Shown: piece by piece, positions 11,394-22,477 of the stretch | How positions within the stretch are numbered: the first letter of the stretch is position 1 | Layout: each line of letters begins with the position of its first letter | Position numbers and translations under genes: made by a program | DNA from: Mya arenaria | Lineage: Eukaryota > Mollusca > Bivalvia > Myida > Myidae | NCBI RefSeq assembly: GCF_026914265.1 | Contig: NC_069130.1 | Location: 12,141,700-12,205,699, forward strand | Length of the DNA stretch: 64,000 nt | Direction of reading: 5' to 3' | Notes under the pieces: generated by a model | What the model was told of the DNA's origin: nothing | What the model saw: the letters and a program-made list of their open reading frames with translations, nothing else | Databases searched by the model: none

Positions 11394-11987
11394 AGCGACA
11401 TTACGACACGCTAGTTCATATGAGAAATATAGGAAATTACCGACTATTAGATGTTATTCAAATACGTTACACTCTTTCATTACACTTCTATGCATTTTTA
11501 TGTAAAACATATTTCATCAACCCTTACGATATGTTCGAGAAAATCTAATACTTGAAGACAATTTAAAGGTTGTGATGGGGTTATATCAATAACAAAACCT
11601 CGATTTGAATAATTATCTCAATATTCAAATTTACTCTCGTAGAATTAGGTTCACATGAATTTTCTATCCGTGGATATACGTAGCTATCCGCGCCGTGTGT
11701 GTGTGTGACTTGTACATTAAACGCTACTATTCCAATGTCCTATATATGTCTGTGAACTTTTTGCTAGTAACGTTTATGAGGGTAGGGTCAGCCAAATTCT
11801 GAAAGTTTTCTACCGTGTTAAGTGAATTGAAAGAACTAGTATAAGTAAAACTCGTAAACTACTAAAGATATACTCGAATTCTGGAACTACCGATTTGAAC
11901 GCCAGATGCCCAATGTTCAAAACGATATATACACAGACGTATAAACTCCAGTTCCACAAATGCATGAACATACAATAAAAGGAAATG

Positions 11988-12059
11988 CTCCCCGACGGGG
12001 AATCGAACCCCGGTCTCCCGCGTGACAGGCGGGGATACTTACCACTATACTATCGAGGA
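11988..12059 (-). tRNA. tRNA-Asp (GTC)
   Basis: A third intact 72-nt copy with TTTT terminator. Its flank (gcatgaacatacaataaaagg) corresponds to that of the decayed tRNA at 3465, so unit 2 kept what unit 1 lost. Confidence 0.96.
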
Positions 12060-12361
12060 AGCGATGTTAAAGTGTACGCTAGTTGGTATCACAAACATTG
12101 GTCAAAATCGACTTTCAGCTGTTAGTCATATATTTATACCTATCCAATGGAGTTCTACTAATGTATGTATTATAGTGCATTGCCACGAGGGTGTACACTC
12201 ATCTCTCCCACTATACTATCAAGGAAGCGATGTTAGAGTGTCAGCTAGTTGACATCACAAACATTGGACAAAATCGACTTTGAGCTGTTAGTCATATTTA
12301 TCCAATGGATTTCAACTGATGTATTTATTATAGTGCATTGCCACCAAGGCGTACAATCATC
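12060..12361 (+). repeat. Tandem duplication of tRNA-Asp 5' flank
   Basis: Two copies (about 12060-12207 and 12231-12361) share 'cacaaacattgg', 'aaaatcgactttcagctgtt' (one difference) and 'ttatagtgcattgccac'. They are separated by a stump of a tRNA-Asp 5' end. Confidence 0.85.
12208..12230 (-). pseudogene. tRNA-Asp 5' stump
   Basis: 'ccactatactatcaaggaag' on plus equals the 5' acceptor stem and A box of tRNA-Asp with one change. The rest of the gene is missing. It marks where a fourth tRNA-Asp was lost after local duplication. Confidence 0.8.
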
Positions 12362-12575
12362 CCTCCGAAGAGGTAGTGGTTAGGATTCCGCGACCTCACC
12401 GCGGCGGCCTAGGTTCTATTACCCGCTTGGGAAAGTATTTTGCTTTTCCTGCTTCACTCTTTTATACCCTGGGCCTAAGGATACACAATAAGTGTACTGT
12501 CGGTTTCTTGATTCGTGTTCAGCGTAATTGAACTTCAGTAGTCAAGAAACTATTTTCGAAATGCACAGGTTGACA
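12360..12575 (+). mobile_element. tRNA-Glu-like SINE or pseudo-tRNA
   Basis: 12360-12432 can fold like tRNA-Glu: A box GTAGTGGTTAGGATT, anticodon stem CCGCG/CGCGG with CTC in the loop, and a weak B box GGTTCTATTACC. The acceptor ends are poorly paired and position 33 is not T, so it is unlikely to be a working tRNA. A non-tRNA tail follows that shares a 'gtcggttt.cttga' motif with 3990-4010, which supports a SINE. Confidence 0.5.
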
Positions 12576-12587
12576 AAACAAAGATTG

Positions 12588-12660
12588 CATCCCCGGCGGG
12601 ATTCGAACCCGCGACCTCTGGATTAGAAGTCCAGCGCGCTATCCACTGCGCTACGGGGAC
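12588..12660 (-). tRNA. tRNA-Arg (TCT)
   Basis: Same 73-nt sequence as 3174-3246, followed by TTTT. Anticodon TCT in loop CTTCTAA. Confidence 0.95.
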
Positions 12661-12858
12661 ATGAAAAATAGATTTGCGTGCTTACTTAATAATTTGGTAA
12701 ACCGTGTAAAGTGAATTGAAAGTACTAGTATAAGTACAGGACTAAACTAAACAGTGGCTCTTACGTGGGTTTTGTTGAGGTTTACTGGTGTGATATCAAG
12801 TTCATCGTACACAGCGTCATGTCCGTAAATGCCGTAATAATGTCAGTTCTGTGGACAT

Positions 12859-12905
<47 letters not shown>

Positions 12906-12960
12906 GGATGGATGGATGGATGGATGGATGGATGGATGGATGGATGGATGGATGGATAGA
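12859..12960 (+). repeat. (GATA)n-(GATG)n microsatellite
   Basis: A compound tetranucleotide run: about 11 GATA/TAGA units followed by about 13 GATG units, with a sharp switch near 12903. Confidence 0.98.
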
Positions 12961-13149
12961 AAAATATTACATGCATTTACTCTTGACCAGTTAAAGAATG
13001 ATTAAATCGAACTTTTACAGTTATAATACAACCGACTGCTAAAACCATATGACACTTTAGCATAATATGACAAAAATCTTTGAACTGATATGCAAGATTA
13101 AATGAATAACAATTAATAAAATAGGAAATCTTCCATTTCTGCACATTTC

Positions 13150-14063
13150 ATACCAACAATGAGATGTGATTTCACTTCTTTTTTAAAAGTATTCTTATTT
13201 TTCAATTCTTTTAACTTTATTGGAAGACTGTTCCAGTTCTGGATAAAAGAAAGTATTTAATATAAAACTGTTAGCCTGTGGCACTATGTCTACTGTTGTA
13301 AGAATGTGTGGATGACACTAAATTAAAATGTTCATGTAAGTATGATGGGCATTTGCTATTAAAGATTTTATGTACATGGTTTAGTCGTAGTTGCTTTATC
13401 CTTTTTTCTATATTAAGCCATCCAATATTACTTAAAGCCGAGGCTTTCAGGGAAGTTCTACAATCATAGCCATAAATAGATCTGACAACTTTGTTCTGAG
13501 TGACCTATAATCTGTTCTGGAATTGTTTAGATATACCACTGTATCAAGATGTCGATGCATAGTCAAAATGACATTGTATTAAGGAGTTACATAACAATCT
13601 TCTTAGATTCATATCTAAAAAACGATTTTGTCTATATAAAACTTTCAGCCTAGAATTAACTTTACTGACAATATTGTTAACAATAGATGCAACACTGAGA
13701 TCATTGTCCAGTATACTTCCAAGATATTTAACAGATTGTTTAGGTTTTATGATATGGCCATTGCAGTTTACATTAAAGCTATCAACTTTTGTTAGTTTTC
13801 TTTTAGACCCAAATAAAATACATTCTGTGTTTCCAAGATGCAAAGACAGTTTGTTGTCAACTAACCACTTACTACAGTTTTCAAGTTCCTTGCCGAGTAC
13901 ATTACTAATAACAGACGGATCTTTGTGTGAGAAAAGGATAGCACTATCATCTGTATATAATATTAATTTACATTTTTCACTTATGCTTATACTCATATCA
14001 TTGACATAGCATAAAAACAGCAACGGTCCAAGTATGCTTCCTTGAGGAACGCCACAAGAGATG
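13150..14063 (-). mobile_element. CR1/jockey-type LINE, 3' part (split)
   Basis: Minus-strand non-LTR retrotransposon. From 14063 downward it encodes the second half of a reverse transcriptase: SCGVPQGSILGPLLF, then YTDDSAILFS at the catalytic YxDD position, and the thumb region SVKYLGSILDND. Further down (about 13510-13280) the family C-terminal pattern appears: RSIYGYDCRTSLKASALSN, GWLNIEKRIKQLRLNHVHK, then HSYNSRHSATG. Several frame disruptions and a stop near 13545 show it is dead. Its 3' end is not sharp; I place it near 13150. The 5' part continues at 19578. Confidence 0.88.
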
Positions 14064-14282
14064 ACGTAGCAAGATGGCGTTGGGTGGTCACGGATTTTAT
14101 GCACTCCAAGTGAAAACCTTTTAAAATTAATATGAAATGGATATTTTGTAAAATAAAGAGTATATACATGGAGTATTAGTTGCGCAAAACTGTTCTGTAC
14201 TTTTGTCTTGGAGAAAAATACTGTTTTTTGTGTGTACGAGTGCATTACATTTTTCTCGTGCTTGTTTTCAACGGGGTACAAA

Positions 14283-15617
14283 ATGGCGGCTAACTTTTCC
14301 CAGGTAGATATTTCTCGGGACGATGATATGGGTGAGTGGGAGTTTACGGCCAAGAATACTAGTAAACGGAAGCGCCATACTACTAGTGCTAGTTCGGTTC
14401 TTACAGGCGAGGACTTTGAAAATGCAAGTAATAATACCAAACTATCAATGATTTTTGAAGAAATATTGAATTTGAAAGGTGATCAAGCCAGTACACGTGA
14501 ACTAATATCAATATCCAATCAGTACATGAAAATTGCCGGTGATAAGACTAACGGTATTTCCTCGGTCATTAACCAGCAGTCAACACTTCTCAAAACGCTC
14601 TCGTATAAATCCATTGATATCGAGGCACGTGGCAGACGAAATAATCTTATATTTCGAGGGATCAAGGAGACCCGTTATGAAAACAGTGCGGTGCTTTTAA
14701 TGGAGTTTTTAGCTCACACGCTGCAAATTGATACAACTGGAGTAGCGATTACTCGTGCACATCGATTAGGCCCCATTAAGATGGGTCAAAGCTATACTAG
14801 GCCAACTATTGCAAACTTTATGAACTTTAATGATGTAGAACATATTATGTCCAATGCAAAAACACTTAAACATTGCCCTGGTTATTCCATTGATCGAGAT
14901 ATGCCAAAGGAAATTGTTGACGCCAGGAAACGCTTATGGGGGCAGTTTAAGAACGCAAAGAAAGATAACCCCGGGTCCAGCGTGCGTATCGTTTATCCGG
15001 CCAAACTCCTCTGTGGTAACCGTGTAATTCAAGATGAGTTTCCCGACTGGCACTCTGTACTTAATCAGTCCAGGTTGGTTGATTTTCCCATACTGGACAC
15101 ACATGGAAAATGTGACGTCACGTCGTACAACTTTTTGTCGCCAATAGACAGGACATCAGTTTCTCCTTCTAGAAACCCACCCCAAACTGCGTTTGATGTT
15201 ATGCCAGATAACGTTGTGGCGGCAGAGAGTGTACCGTCTGCTGATGCCTCAGGACATACAGCCCAAATTACACCTGATGAAATCTTTCCAACGGCACGAT
15301 CCAAAAGTCACGAGAAAGACATAGTGACCGACTTTCCGCAGCCACGTGATATTGTTGTACCATCACTCTTTAAACATAAGGAAACACGTGACACCCCTAA
15401 ACAAAATGGTACAAAACAAAAAACTGTTCAGTCTAAAACCCAGCCGGGTAAGGATGGTTCACATACTCCTAGATCAACGACCAGACGTAAGCCGGGTCCA
15501 CGTCGGACACAGTCAGTAACAGCGCGCCGTGTAAACCTTCAACTTACTCCGGGTACAAACATTAACTCTGCCCCTGGTGGTGAATCTGTGGCATTAGGAG
15601 GTGCTGACTCTGGCTAG
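14283..15617 (+). CDS. LINE ORF1 protein (RRM/transposase_22-like)
   Basis: 444 residues from the ATG in 'acaaaATGgcggct'. The frame is open further upstream but has no earlier ATG. The centre (about residues 115-250) has the ORF1p RNA-binding pattern: RGRRNNLIFRGIKE, ITRAHRLGP, then RPTIANFMNF and YSIDRDMPKEI. It is preceded by a polar, probably helical stretch. The C-terminal third is basic and low complexity (KPGPRRTQSVTARR), as expected for a nucleic-acid chaperone tail. It binds the element RNA to form the retrotransposition particle (family knowledge). It ends with TAG, and the ORF2 frame continues in the same register. Confidence 0.85.
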   Translation: MAANFSQVDISRDDDMGEWEFTAKNTSKRKRHTTSASSVLTGEDFENASNNTKLSMIFEEILNLKGDQASTRELISISNQYMKIAGDKTNGISSVINQQSTLLKTLSYKSIDIEARGRRNNLIFRGIKETRYENSAVLLMEFLAHTLQIDTTGVAITRAHRLGPIKMGQSYTRPTIANFMNFNDVEHIMSNAKTLKHCPGYSIDRDMPKEIVDARKRLWGQFKNAKKDNPGSSVRIVYPAKLLCGNRVIQDEFPDWHSVLNQSRLVDFPILDTHGKCDVTSYNFLSPIDRTSVSPSRNPPQTAFDVMPDNVVAAESVPSADASGHTAQITPDEIFPTARSKSHEKDIVTDFPQPRDIVVPSLFKHKETRDTPKQNGTKQKTVQSKTQPGKDGSHTPRSTTRRKPGPRRTQSVTARRVNLQLTPGTNINSAPGGESVALGGADSG

Positions 15618-18600
15618 GAATGGCAGGAGAAGGTTAACCTTAAAATAGCCGTCCTTAATGTACAGTGTTTAGTGTCTAAATATTGTAACAAACTGCATTG
15701 TCCTGAAATTATTTCCATATTTGATAAAAATGACATAGTTATACTTACTGAGACATGGTCTAATGAATCTATTGATTTAAATGTACAAAACTTTCAGCAT
15801 TTTTGTTTACATAGGAAAAAAAGTAAAAACTCTAAACGTGATTCCGGTGGAATAATTATTTATGTAAAAGATACATATGTCAATGATAAAAGTTTGTTTT
15901 TCCAAAGTGAAGATGACATTTTATGGATACGGCTTGACGGCAATATTTTTTTTCTAGATAATGATTCATTTATCGGTTTATGTTATGTTGTACCAGAGAG
16001 TAGCGGAAGATTTAACTTACAGTTAGAAAATGTTTTTGACAGATTGTTAAACTCTGTAGCTTTTATTCACAATTATACGGATGGTCAGTGTAATATATTA
16101 CTGTCTGGTGATTTTAACAGCCGTACATCGGATAACTCCGATTGTATTGACTTTGACCTAAATAATGACCTGCTTATACTACCTGACGATTATACGGTTG
16201 ACATATCCCGTCCTAGATTCTCTCAAGATAAAGGTCACACCAATAGTAACGGTACTGCTTTTATAGATTTTTGTAAACAAACAGGTTTACGCATAGTGAA
16301 TGGTCGTTGTGGCGAGGACGCGGGGATTGGTAAATTTACTTTTGTAGGGTCGAGAGGATGCAGTTTAGTGGATTATGTTTTAGTTTCGGAATCCGTGTTT
16401 GACTGCATTACTTCATTTACCGTTCATGACCCAAATTCCTTATCTGATCATTGTTTAATTGAGTATGCATTTGAAAATACCGTTAACATTGACGCTTTAT
16501 CACGTGATCAGACCGTAGAAAATGAAAAGTATGAAGAGATTAATTCTAGATATAAGTGGAAAGTTAATCTTACGAATAATTATATAAATGGAATTAGCAC
16601 CGATGTATTTGTTGATGAACTGAATGCACTGACTCTTTTTACAAATAATTGTTCGACGGGTAGTGACGTAGATTCTAGTTTATCACAGTTTTCCAAGCTT
16701 ATGAACAATGTTACTGATGGTCTTTTTAAAACTTCTATTTATCATAATGCTAACAACTTAAATAAAACACAGCCTGGAAATAATCCTTGGTTTACTGAAG
16801 AATGCTGTCAAAAAAGAAGCATATTTTTAACATTTTTAAACAAATTACGCAATTGTCCTTCAAATGAAAATAGATTGCTTCTTGTTAATGCTCGGTCGGA
16901 ATACAAATGTACTATACAATCCTGTAAGAAAACATACCTCGCCGACAGAACAAACACTTTAGAGCAATATAGACATAATAACGCTAAACTTTACTGGAAA
17001 ATGTTGAAACAGTCAGCACATGTAAAACCTCCAGACATACCATTGTCCTCTTTTGAAGTGTATTTTAAAGCAGTTAACAATCCTGGCGACCCATTTTTCC
17101 AGGCTGATGAGGATATCATGTATTTTAATGAACGATTCGTACGCGACGAATTTCAAGTTATGTTTTTGGAATTAGATGCTGAAATTAGTATAGCAGAGAT
17201 AAATCAAGGTATTAAACAATTAAAACTCAGTAAAAGTGCTGGTCCAGATAATTATATAAATGAATATTTTATACATGGAAACACCGTGTTAAACCCTTTT
17301 TTACACTCACTATTTAATGTTATTTTTAAAACTGGACATTTTCCAGAAACATGGTCTGACGGTTATATAGTGCCACTACATAAAAAAGGATCTATTCATA
17401 ACCCGGAAAACTACAGGGGTATTACTTTATTGAGTGTTTTGGGGAAACTTTTTACCCGCATTCTTAATAACAGATTGACATCATGGGCTGAAAATTACAA
17501 TGTTTACATCGAGGCTCAGGCCGGTTTTCGCAGTGGAATGGGCACTACTGATAATATATTCGCCCTACATGGCATAATTACACATATGATCAATCAGGTT
17601 AAAAATTGTATTGTAGTTTCATAGATTTTAGCAAAGCTTTTGATTATGTTGAACGCAATAATCTTTGGTCTAAACTGATAAAACTTGGTATTCGCGGTAA
17701 AATGATGATAATTCTTAAAAGTATGTACTCAAGTGTTAAATCTCGTGTTAGGTTCAACAACAAGTTAAGCGAAGAGTTTTATTACTTTTTAGGCGTTCGT
17801 CAAGGTGAATCGTTGTCTCCTTTCTTGTTTTCAATGTTTCTCAATGATATTGAAGAGCATCTAGTACTGAATGGTTTTAATGGTATCGAGATGTACATGA
17901 CAAAAATGTTTATTTTATTATACGCTGACGACATTGTTGTTTTTTCTGATTCGCCAGAAGGCTTGCAAAACGGTTTAGATCATTTATATGAGTATTGTCG
18001 TAGATGGAAACTCAAAATAAATGTCCAGAAAACCAAAATAATTGTTTTCAGAAAGGGTGGCATTTTGCCAAGGAATCTACAGTTTTCATTCAATGGGGAA
18101 ATTCTTGAAATAGTCAGGTCTCTTTCTTATTTAGGTGTTGTCTTTTCCTCGGGTGGTTCTTTTAGTAAAACAGAAGTAACTCTAGCTGGCAAAGCACAAA
18201 AAGCTATTTTTAAACTTAATAAATATTTATACAATTTTCCTAACGTGGGCGTGAAACACCGACTCGACCTTTTTGACAAGCTGATTGTACCTATTTTGAA
18301 TTACTCTAGCGAGGTTTGGGGTTTTCATAAGGCAAATACTATCGAACGTATCCATACACAGTATTGCAAACGCATTCTTCAGGTAAAACGCTGTTCACAG
18401 AATGATTTTGTTTACGGTGTACTCGGTCGATTTGATTTAGCATACAATAGATATATTAGAATTGTTAAGTACTGGCTAAAGATTCTAACTAGTGACGACC
18501 TGATAATTGTAAAATTGTCTACGAAGTTTTAAAAACTGATGCTGATTTGCTTCCAAATAAGGTGTCGTGGGTAACATTACTTCAACATTTATTGTCATCA

Positions 18601-19119
18601 TTAGGATTTTATGAAGTTTGGGTAGCTCAGGGTGTTGGTGATGCAAATGTTTTTGTAAGAATTTTTAAACAACGTTTGTGTGATACAAATGTACAAAACT
18701 GGAACGCGAGAATTGAAAATTCACCACGCAGCACTTTCTTTAAATCCATTGTTTCCTTTGGCTTTCAGTATTATTTAAAATGTAACGTATGTAATAGTTT
18801 AACCATAGCAATGTCTAGGTTACTTCTTTCATCTCATAATCTGTCTATTGAAACAGGTCGATGGCATCGTCCAAACTGTATTCCACGTCAAGACAGAAAG
18901 TGTATTACATGCAATGAATTGGAAGACGAATATCACTTTGTGATAGAATGTAATTTATATACTGAACTCCGTAAAAGATACATTGCAAAATATTATTGGT
19001 CCAATCCAAGTATGTATAAACTTAAACAACTCTTCGAAAGTACTAATATTACTAAACTCAGAAAGTTATGCACATACGTAGATAAGGCTTTTAAATTTAG
19101 AAAAAGTTTACAAATATAA
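15618..19119 (+). pseudogene. LINE ORF2: APE endonuclease, reverse transcriptase, zinc knuckle
   Basis: The same frame as ORF1 continues straight after its TAG. The endonuclease domain begins KIAVLNVQCL and shows TETW, SGDFNSR and LSDHCLIEY catalytic motifs (about 15640-16470). Reverse transcriptase follows: SAGPDNYINEYF, PLHKKGSIHNPENYRGITLL, AGFRSGMGTTDN, SFIDFSKAFDYV, GVRQGESLSPFLFS, then LLYADDIVVFSDSP with the YADD active site near 17930. The C-terminus has a CCHC-like CITCNELEDEYHFVIEC. Two frame changes, near 17610 and near 18515, break an otherwise intact protein, so the insertion looks recent. There is no in-frame ATG before the endonuclease; the first Met comes over 300 codons in. 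Confidence 0.88.
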
Positions 19120-19577
19120 ACAACCTTCTTTTTTCCATTTTTTTTTCTTCTTGTTGTTTTTACTGTTGTAATATGTTGCCTTACATTTCATTTTATGTAT
19201 TGGTAAATTTGTCCTTTGATTTGTATGTATTGAAGATCGATAATTTTGTTTTTGAAATGTGTAAATGTACAATGTGTAAAAATTTCACTTTTCTCAGATT
19301 TCTATGTTGCACTTTGTTGACACTGTATGTAGTAGTATAGGTATATGAACACCTTCTCCGTATATGATGTCGACTTGCACCTTTAAGTATTACGTTGTCT
19401 CTTACCATGTCCTTCGTTAGCTGTAAAATCTATAGTAAAATTTAAACAAGCCTTACGTGCTCCACTTGCTATGTCATTTGTAAATGTTAAATCGTGTATT
19501 TTGTTTTTCTCACGGGCCATGTGGCTTATTGAACATGTATTCAAAATAAACCATCTCTCACAAACCATCTCTCATAT

Positions 19578-20900
19578 GATGTTCATGAATTCAGACGTTG
19601 TATTATTTACATTGACAACTTGTTTACGTCCAGATAAATATGATTGAAACCACTCAATTGAATCCACACCAATTTCTTTTAACTTCTGACATAGAATTCT
19701 GTGATCTACGGTATCAAACGCCTTTTGTAGATCCAGCATAATCATTCCTGTATATAGACCTTTGGAATTTTGTTCTTGTATATGGTCGGTCAAATGATTT
19801 AGGCAGGAGTCAGTTGAATAGTTACATCTAAAACCACTCAGAAGTTCGTATAATAATCCATGTTTAACAAGAAAAGATTCTAGTTGGTTGTATACAACTC
19901 TTTCTAAGATTTTTGAAACTATACATAGTATGCTTACAGGTCGATAGTTTGAAACATCAGATATTTTGTTTTTCTTAAACAATGGTTTAACTTTAGCATT
20001 TTTGAGTTTAGATGGTACAATGTTACTTGTGATAGAGCTGTTTATCAGAAATGTTACTGGTATCTTTAAAAATGGTGCAGCATCTTTTAAAAAGCTTGCA
20101 GGAATGTTATCTAACCCTGTGCTTTTTGAACAATTTAGTTTACATAGTTCCTTGTAAATGTATTCTTCACTAACAGTGTGAAGTTTAAATTTAACAGAGT
20201 CAGGATTTCTATCTTTATAAAATCGTTTAAAACAGTAAGACTCATAGTTAAACAAATTGAAGGGCAAAGGTAGTTTTTTTTACTAAAATTGAGGCTACAG
20301 TTTGAAGGACAGTTTGTAATAAGTAGGTCTAATGTGTAGATGTTTGTTTTTTTTGTTGTAGGCTTTTCGATATTCTTGGCCAGTTAATTGTTGTTTAGAT
20401 GTCTATCAGATGAAAGTGATACTTTGGATAATGATTTCCAGTCTCTTCATGACAGTTTTAAGATCACTTCTATCATCATTGCATCTTTGATCTTGGTCCT
20501 CGGTTGACGAAGTCGATAAATTTAAGGATGTAGTTTTCACCTGTTGTTTTGGGGGTACAGATGGAGTAAAAATACATGTATAGTAATAAAGTTTATGACA
20601 TTTAAGTGGACTCATATTATCTCGCAGTCGATTTGTTGTTCAGGGACGTCTGTTGATAAGTGTGTTTCTTTTACAATTTTGCAGACACCAGGATCGTCTT
20701 GCCGTTTCCTTTCTATCTTTCCCAAAACCTGTTTAATATTATTGGAAAATTTGATTGCAGGTGACAATTGAATCAAGCCAGGTTTTTGTAGTTATAACCT
20801 CATCAGATTTTGAGCTATCAATTGTATTAGCAATACGATATTGTTTCTTTGTTGATGCTTGAACAATTATTATATTTGGCACATTCTGTAAAAAAATCCT
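19578..20900 (-). mobile_element. CR1/jockey-type LINE, 5' part (split, truncated)
   Basis: Continuation of the element at 13150-14063. 20267-19578 encodes the first half of the RT: LNCSKSTGLDNIPASFLKDA, KPLFKKNKISDVSNYRPVSI, LLSGFRCNYSTDSCL, MLDLQKAFDTVDH. Above it, short endonuclease relics are readable on minus: TLDLLITNCPS near 20330 and DEVITTKTWLDS near 20790. They are too close together for a full endonuclease, so there is an internal deletion. The 5' end fades near 20900; no ORF1 is recognised. Confidence 0.82.
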
Positions 20901-22477
20901 GATTTGCGTTGCTCAAGCCGTTTTTTGTCGATTGTTATACAAGCAAGTTATATGCAAAAGTAAGTTCACGTAGATCGCCACCAAGGACCCCATGGCTAGA
21001 TTTTAGCCTTCCTCGCGGATAACGCTATTTTAATTAAGGTCGTTGCATAGAAATGCTCGTATTTAAAACCAGATAAAACTTGGGTGGATGGGGTTTCAAC
21101 TTTCGCACACATATGCTATCGGTTAACTTTTTGTACTTTAATCAGATATCGTGTTTTGAATCAGCTCATTGCTTAGGTAAGTTAGCGTTTAATGTGGTAC
21201 TATGAATTTGCGCTATTACGCTACACAAACATGCAAACAACGTAACCCCTTGTTTCCAGTATAACCTACAGTTTTTGGATTTTGATTAAAAACAATTCTA
21301 GTCAATGTAGCACTCCACACCAATTCAACTCGTGTACACTTAGCAGTTCAACCGTATTTTTAAAAGTTAAAAAAAAACATAACCAAGTCCGATAATACAG
21401 GTTTTGCTGTTTATAACTATTTATTCATTTATTTGTTGCCAGGTGGTCTTTTTTATTATTTTTTCTCAAGCGAGAACATTGCAGACTCTCAGGGCTTAAC
21501 AAGAAGCAGACTGTCGCAAACTCGGTCCGCATATCCTCCGATTTAACACAAACTACATACTCACAGGTTTGATGATCAAGCTCTAGATAAGTTTTTTAGA
21601 CAGCATGTGAAACTTTCAACTTCGCATCACAATAACGAAGCCACAAAAGGGCTTGTCAATGAAGAGTTTTTTGTGAATTATAGCTAGGTCAAGCGCTTGT
21701 GACGGAATGTTTGTAAACAAGGTAATTCAACAATTTTTAGACAGTACTTAATTCAGCCACTAGCGGCCGAAGTTGACCTTGTTCAAAATATTTTGACTAC
21801 GGAAGCATTATATATAATATGAGTTTATATTTGCTAATTATCATTCAAGTCTTCGAGCCAGCCTTAGCAGATTGACTGTTCTAGCTATTCTCAAAATGTC
21901 TGATTGACAACTGCCGGTAACCATAATGAAGCTCTTCTGAAAACCTAAACATAAATGAACCGATAATATTTGCTAGAGGACATTGTGTCACAACAATATG
22001 TTAACATACAAAAAATATACTACAGCTAGCAACAATTTAATCTATTGGAAGTAATAAAAAAGAAGTATTTCAATAAATTGATATTGTCGTTGATGGAAAT
22101 GTCATTCGCTTTAAAGTTTAAATACAAATATTAAGCATCGACCCTCACACACGGTAAAAGTATATACGATGTATATTTTCTTTATTAGCTTGAAATACAT
22201 TAAAGCATAACGACAAAATAAAAAATAAAACATTCATGTACATGTATAAATAAATATATGGCCAAACATTGATGGAAAGTTATTTTTTAAACAGAAGACA
22301 TTTCCATCATCTGCGCACAATCCGAATGTTGATACAGTAGTAAACATGTATCGCAAATAAAACTAATTTCACTTTGAAAGCTTCGACATCCACATAAAAC
22401 GACATTCTGTCACAACAGCAATCGGTTGTCAGAAATGTGATGTCTTTAAAAACATGCAGTTAGTCCCTGTCTTTACA
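20901..22477. other. Intergenic and SLC12A9 3' UTR
   Basis: No ORF or RNA gene recognised. The last roughly 300 bp (22178-22477) are the likely 3' UTR of the minus-strand SLC12A9 copy 1. Confidence 0.55.
22181..22186 (-). promoter_or_regulatory. Candidate polyA signal, SLC12A9 copy 1
   Basis: TTTATT on plus is AATAAA on minus, about 290 bp beyond the stop codon. The choice among several AT-rich options is uncertain. Confidence 0.35.

Larger units (their letters stand above)
8132..12735 (+). repeat. Segmental duplication, unit 2 (HES pseudogene + tRNAs)
   Basis: Counterpart of 290-3320. It is longer because of extra local duplication around the tRNAs (11800-12360) and a SINE-like insertion (12360-12575). 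At about 11770-11810 the spacer that flanks tRNA-Arg in unit 1 is joined without the tRNA, so that tRNA-Arg position was deleted here. An intact tRNA-Arg occurs further on at 12588. Confidence 0.8.
14064..19577 (+). mobile_element. APE-type LINE inserted into CR1-type LINE
   Basis: A nearly full-length non-LTR retrotransposon on plus: 5' UTR (14064-14282), ORF1 (14283-15617), ORF2 (15618-19119), and 3' UTR ending in a doubled 'aaaccatctctcac' tail. It sits inside the RT of an older minus-strand LINE. GATG occurs at both borders (14060-14063 and 19578-19581), a short target-site duplication. With one GATG counted, the host RT reads on as EFMNISCGVPQG. The clade is unresolved: RRM-type ORF1 and CCHC-type ORF2 end fit the L1/Tx1 side, but this needs a tree. 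Confidence 0.88.

Noticed and set aside
14208-14282. Earlier start of LINE ORF1 at 14208
   Set aside because: That codon is TTG; the first ATG in frame is 14283.
20406-20615. Minus ORF as separate gene or LINE ORF1
   Set aside because: It lies between endonuclease relics of the CR1-type LINE and shows no domain; left as part of the degenerate element.
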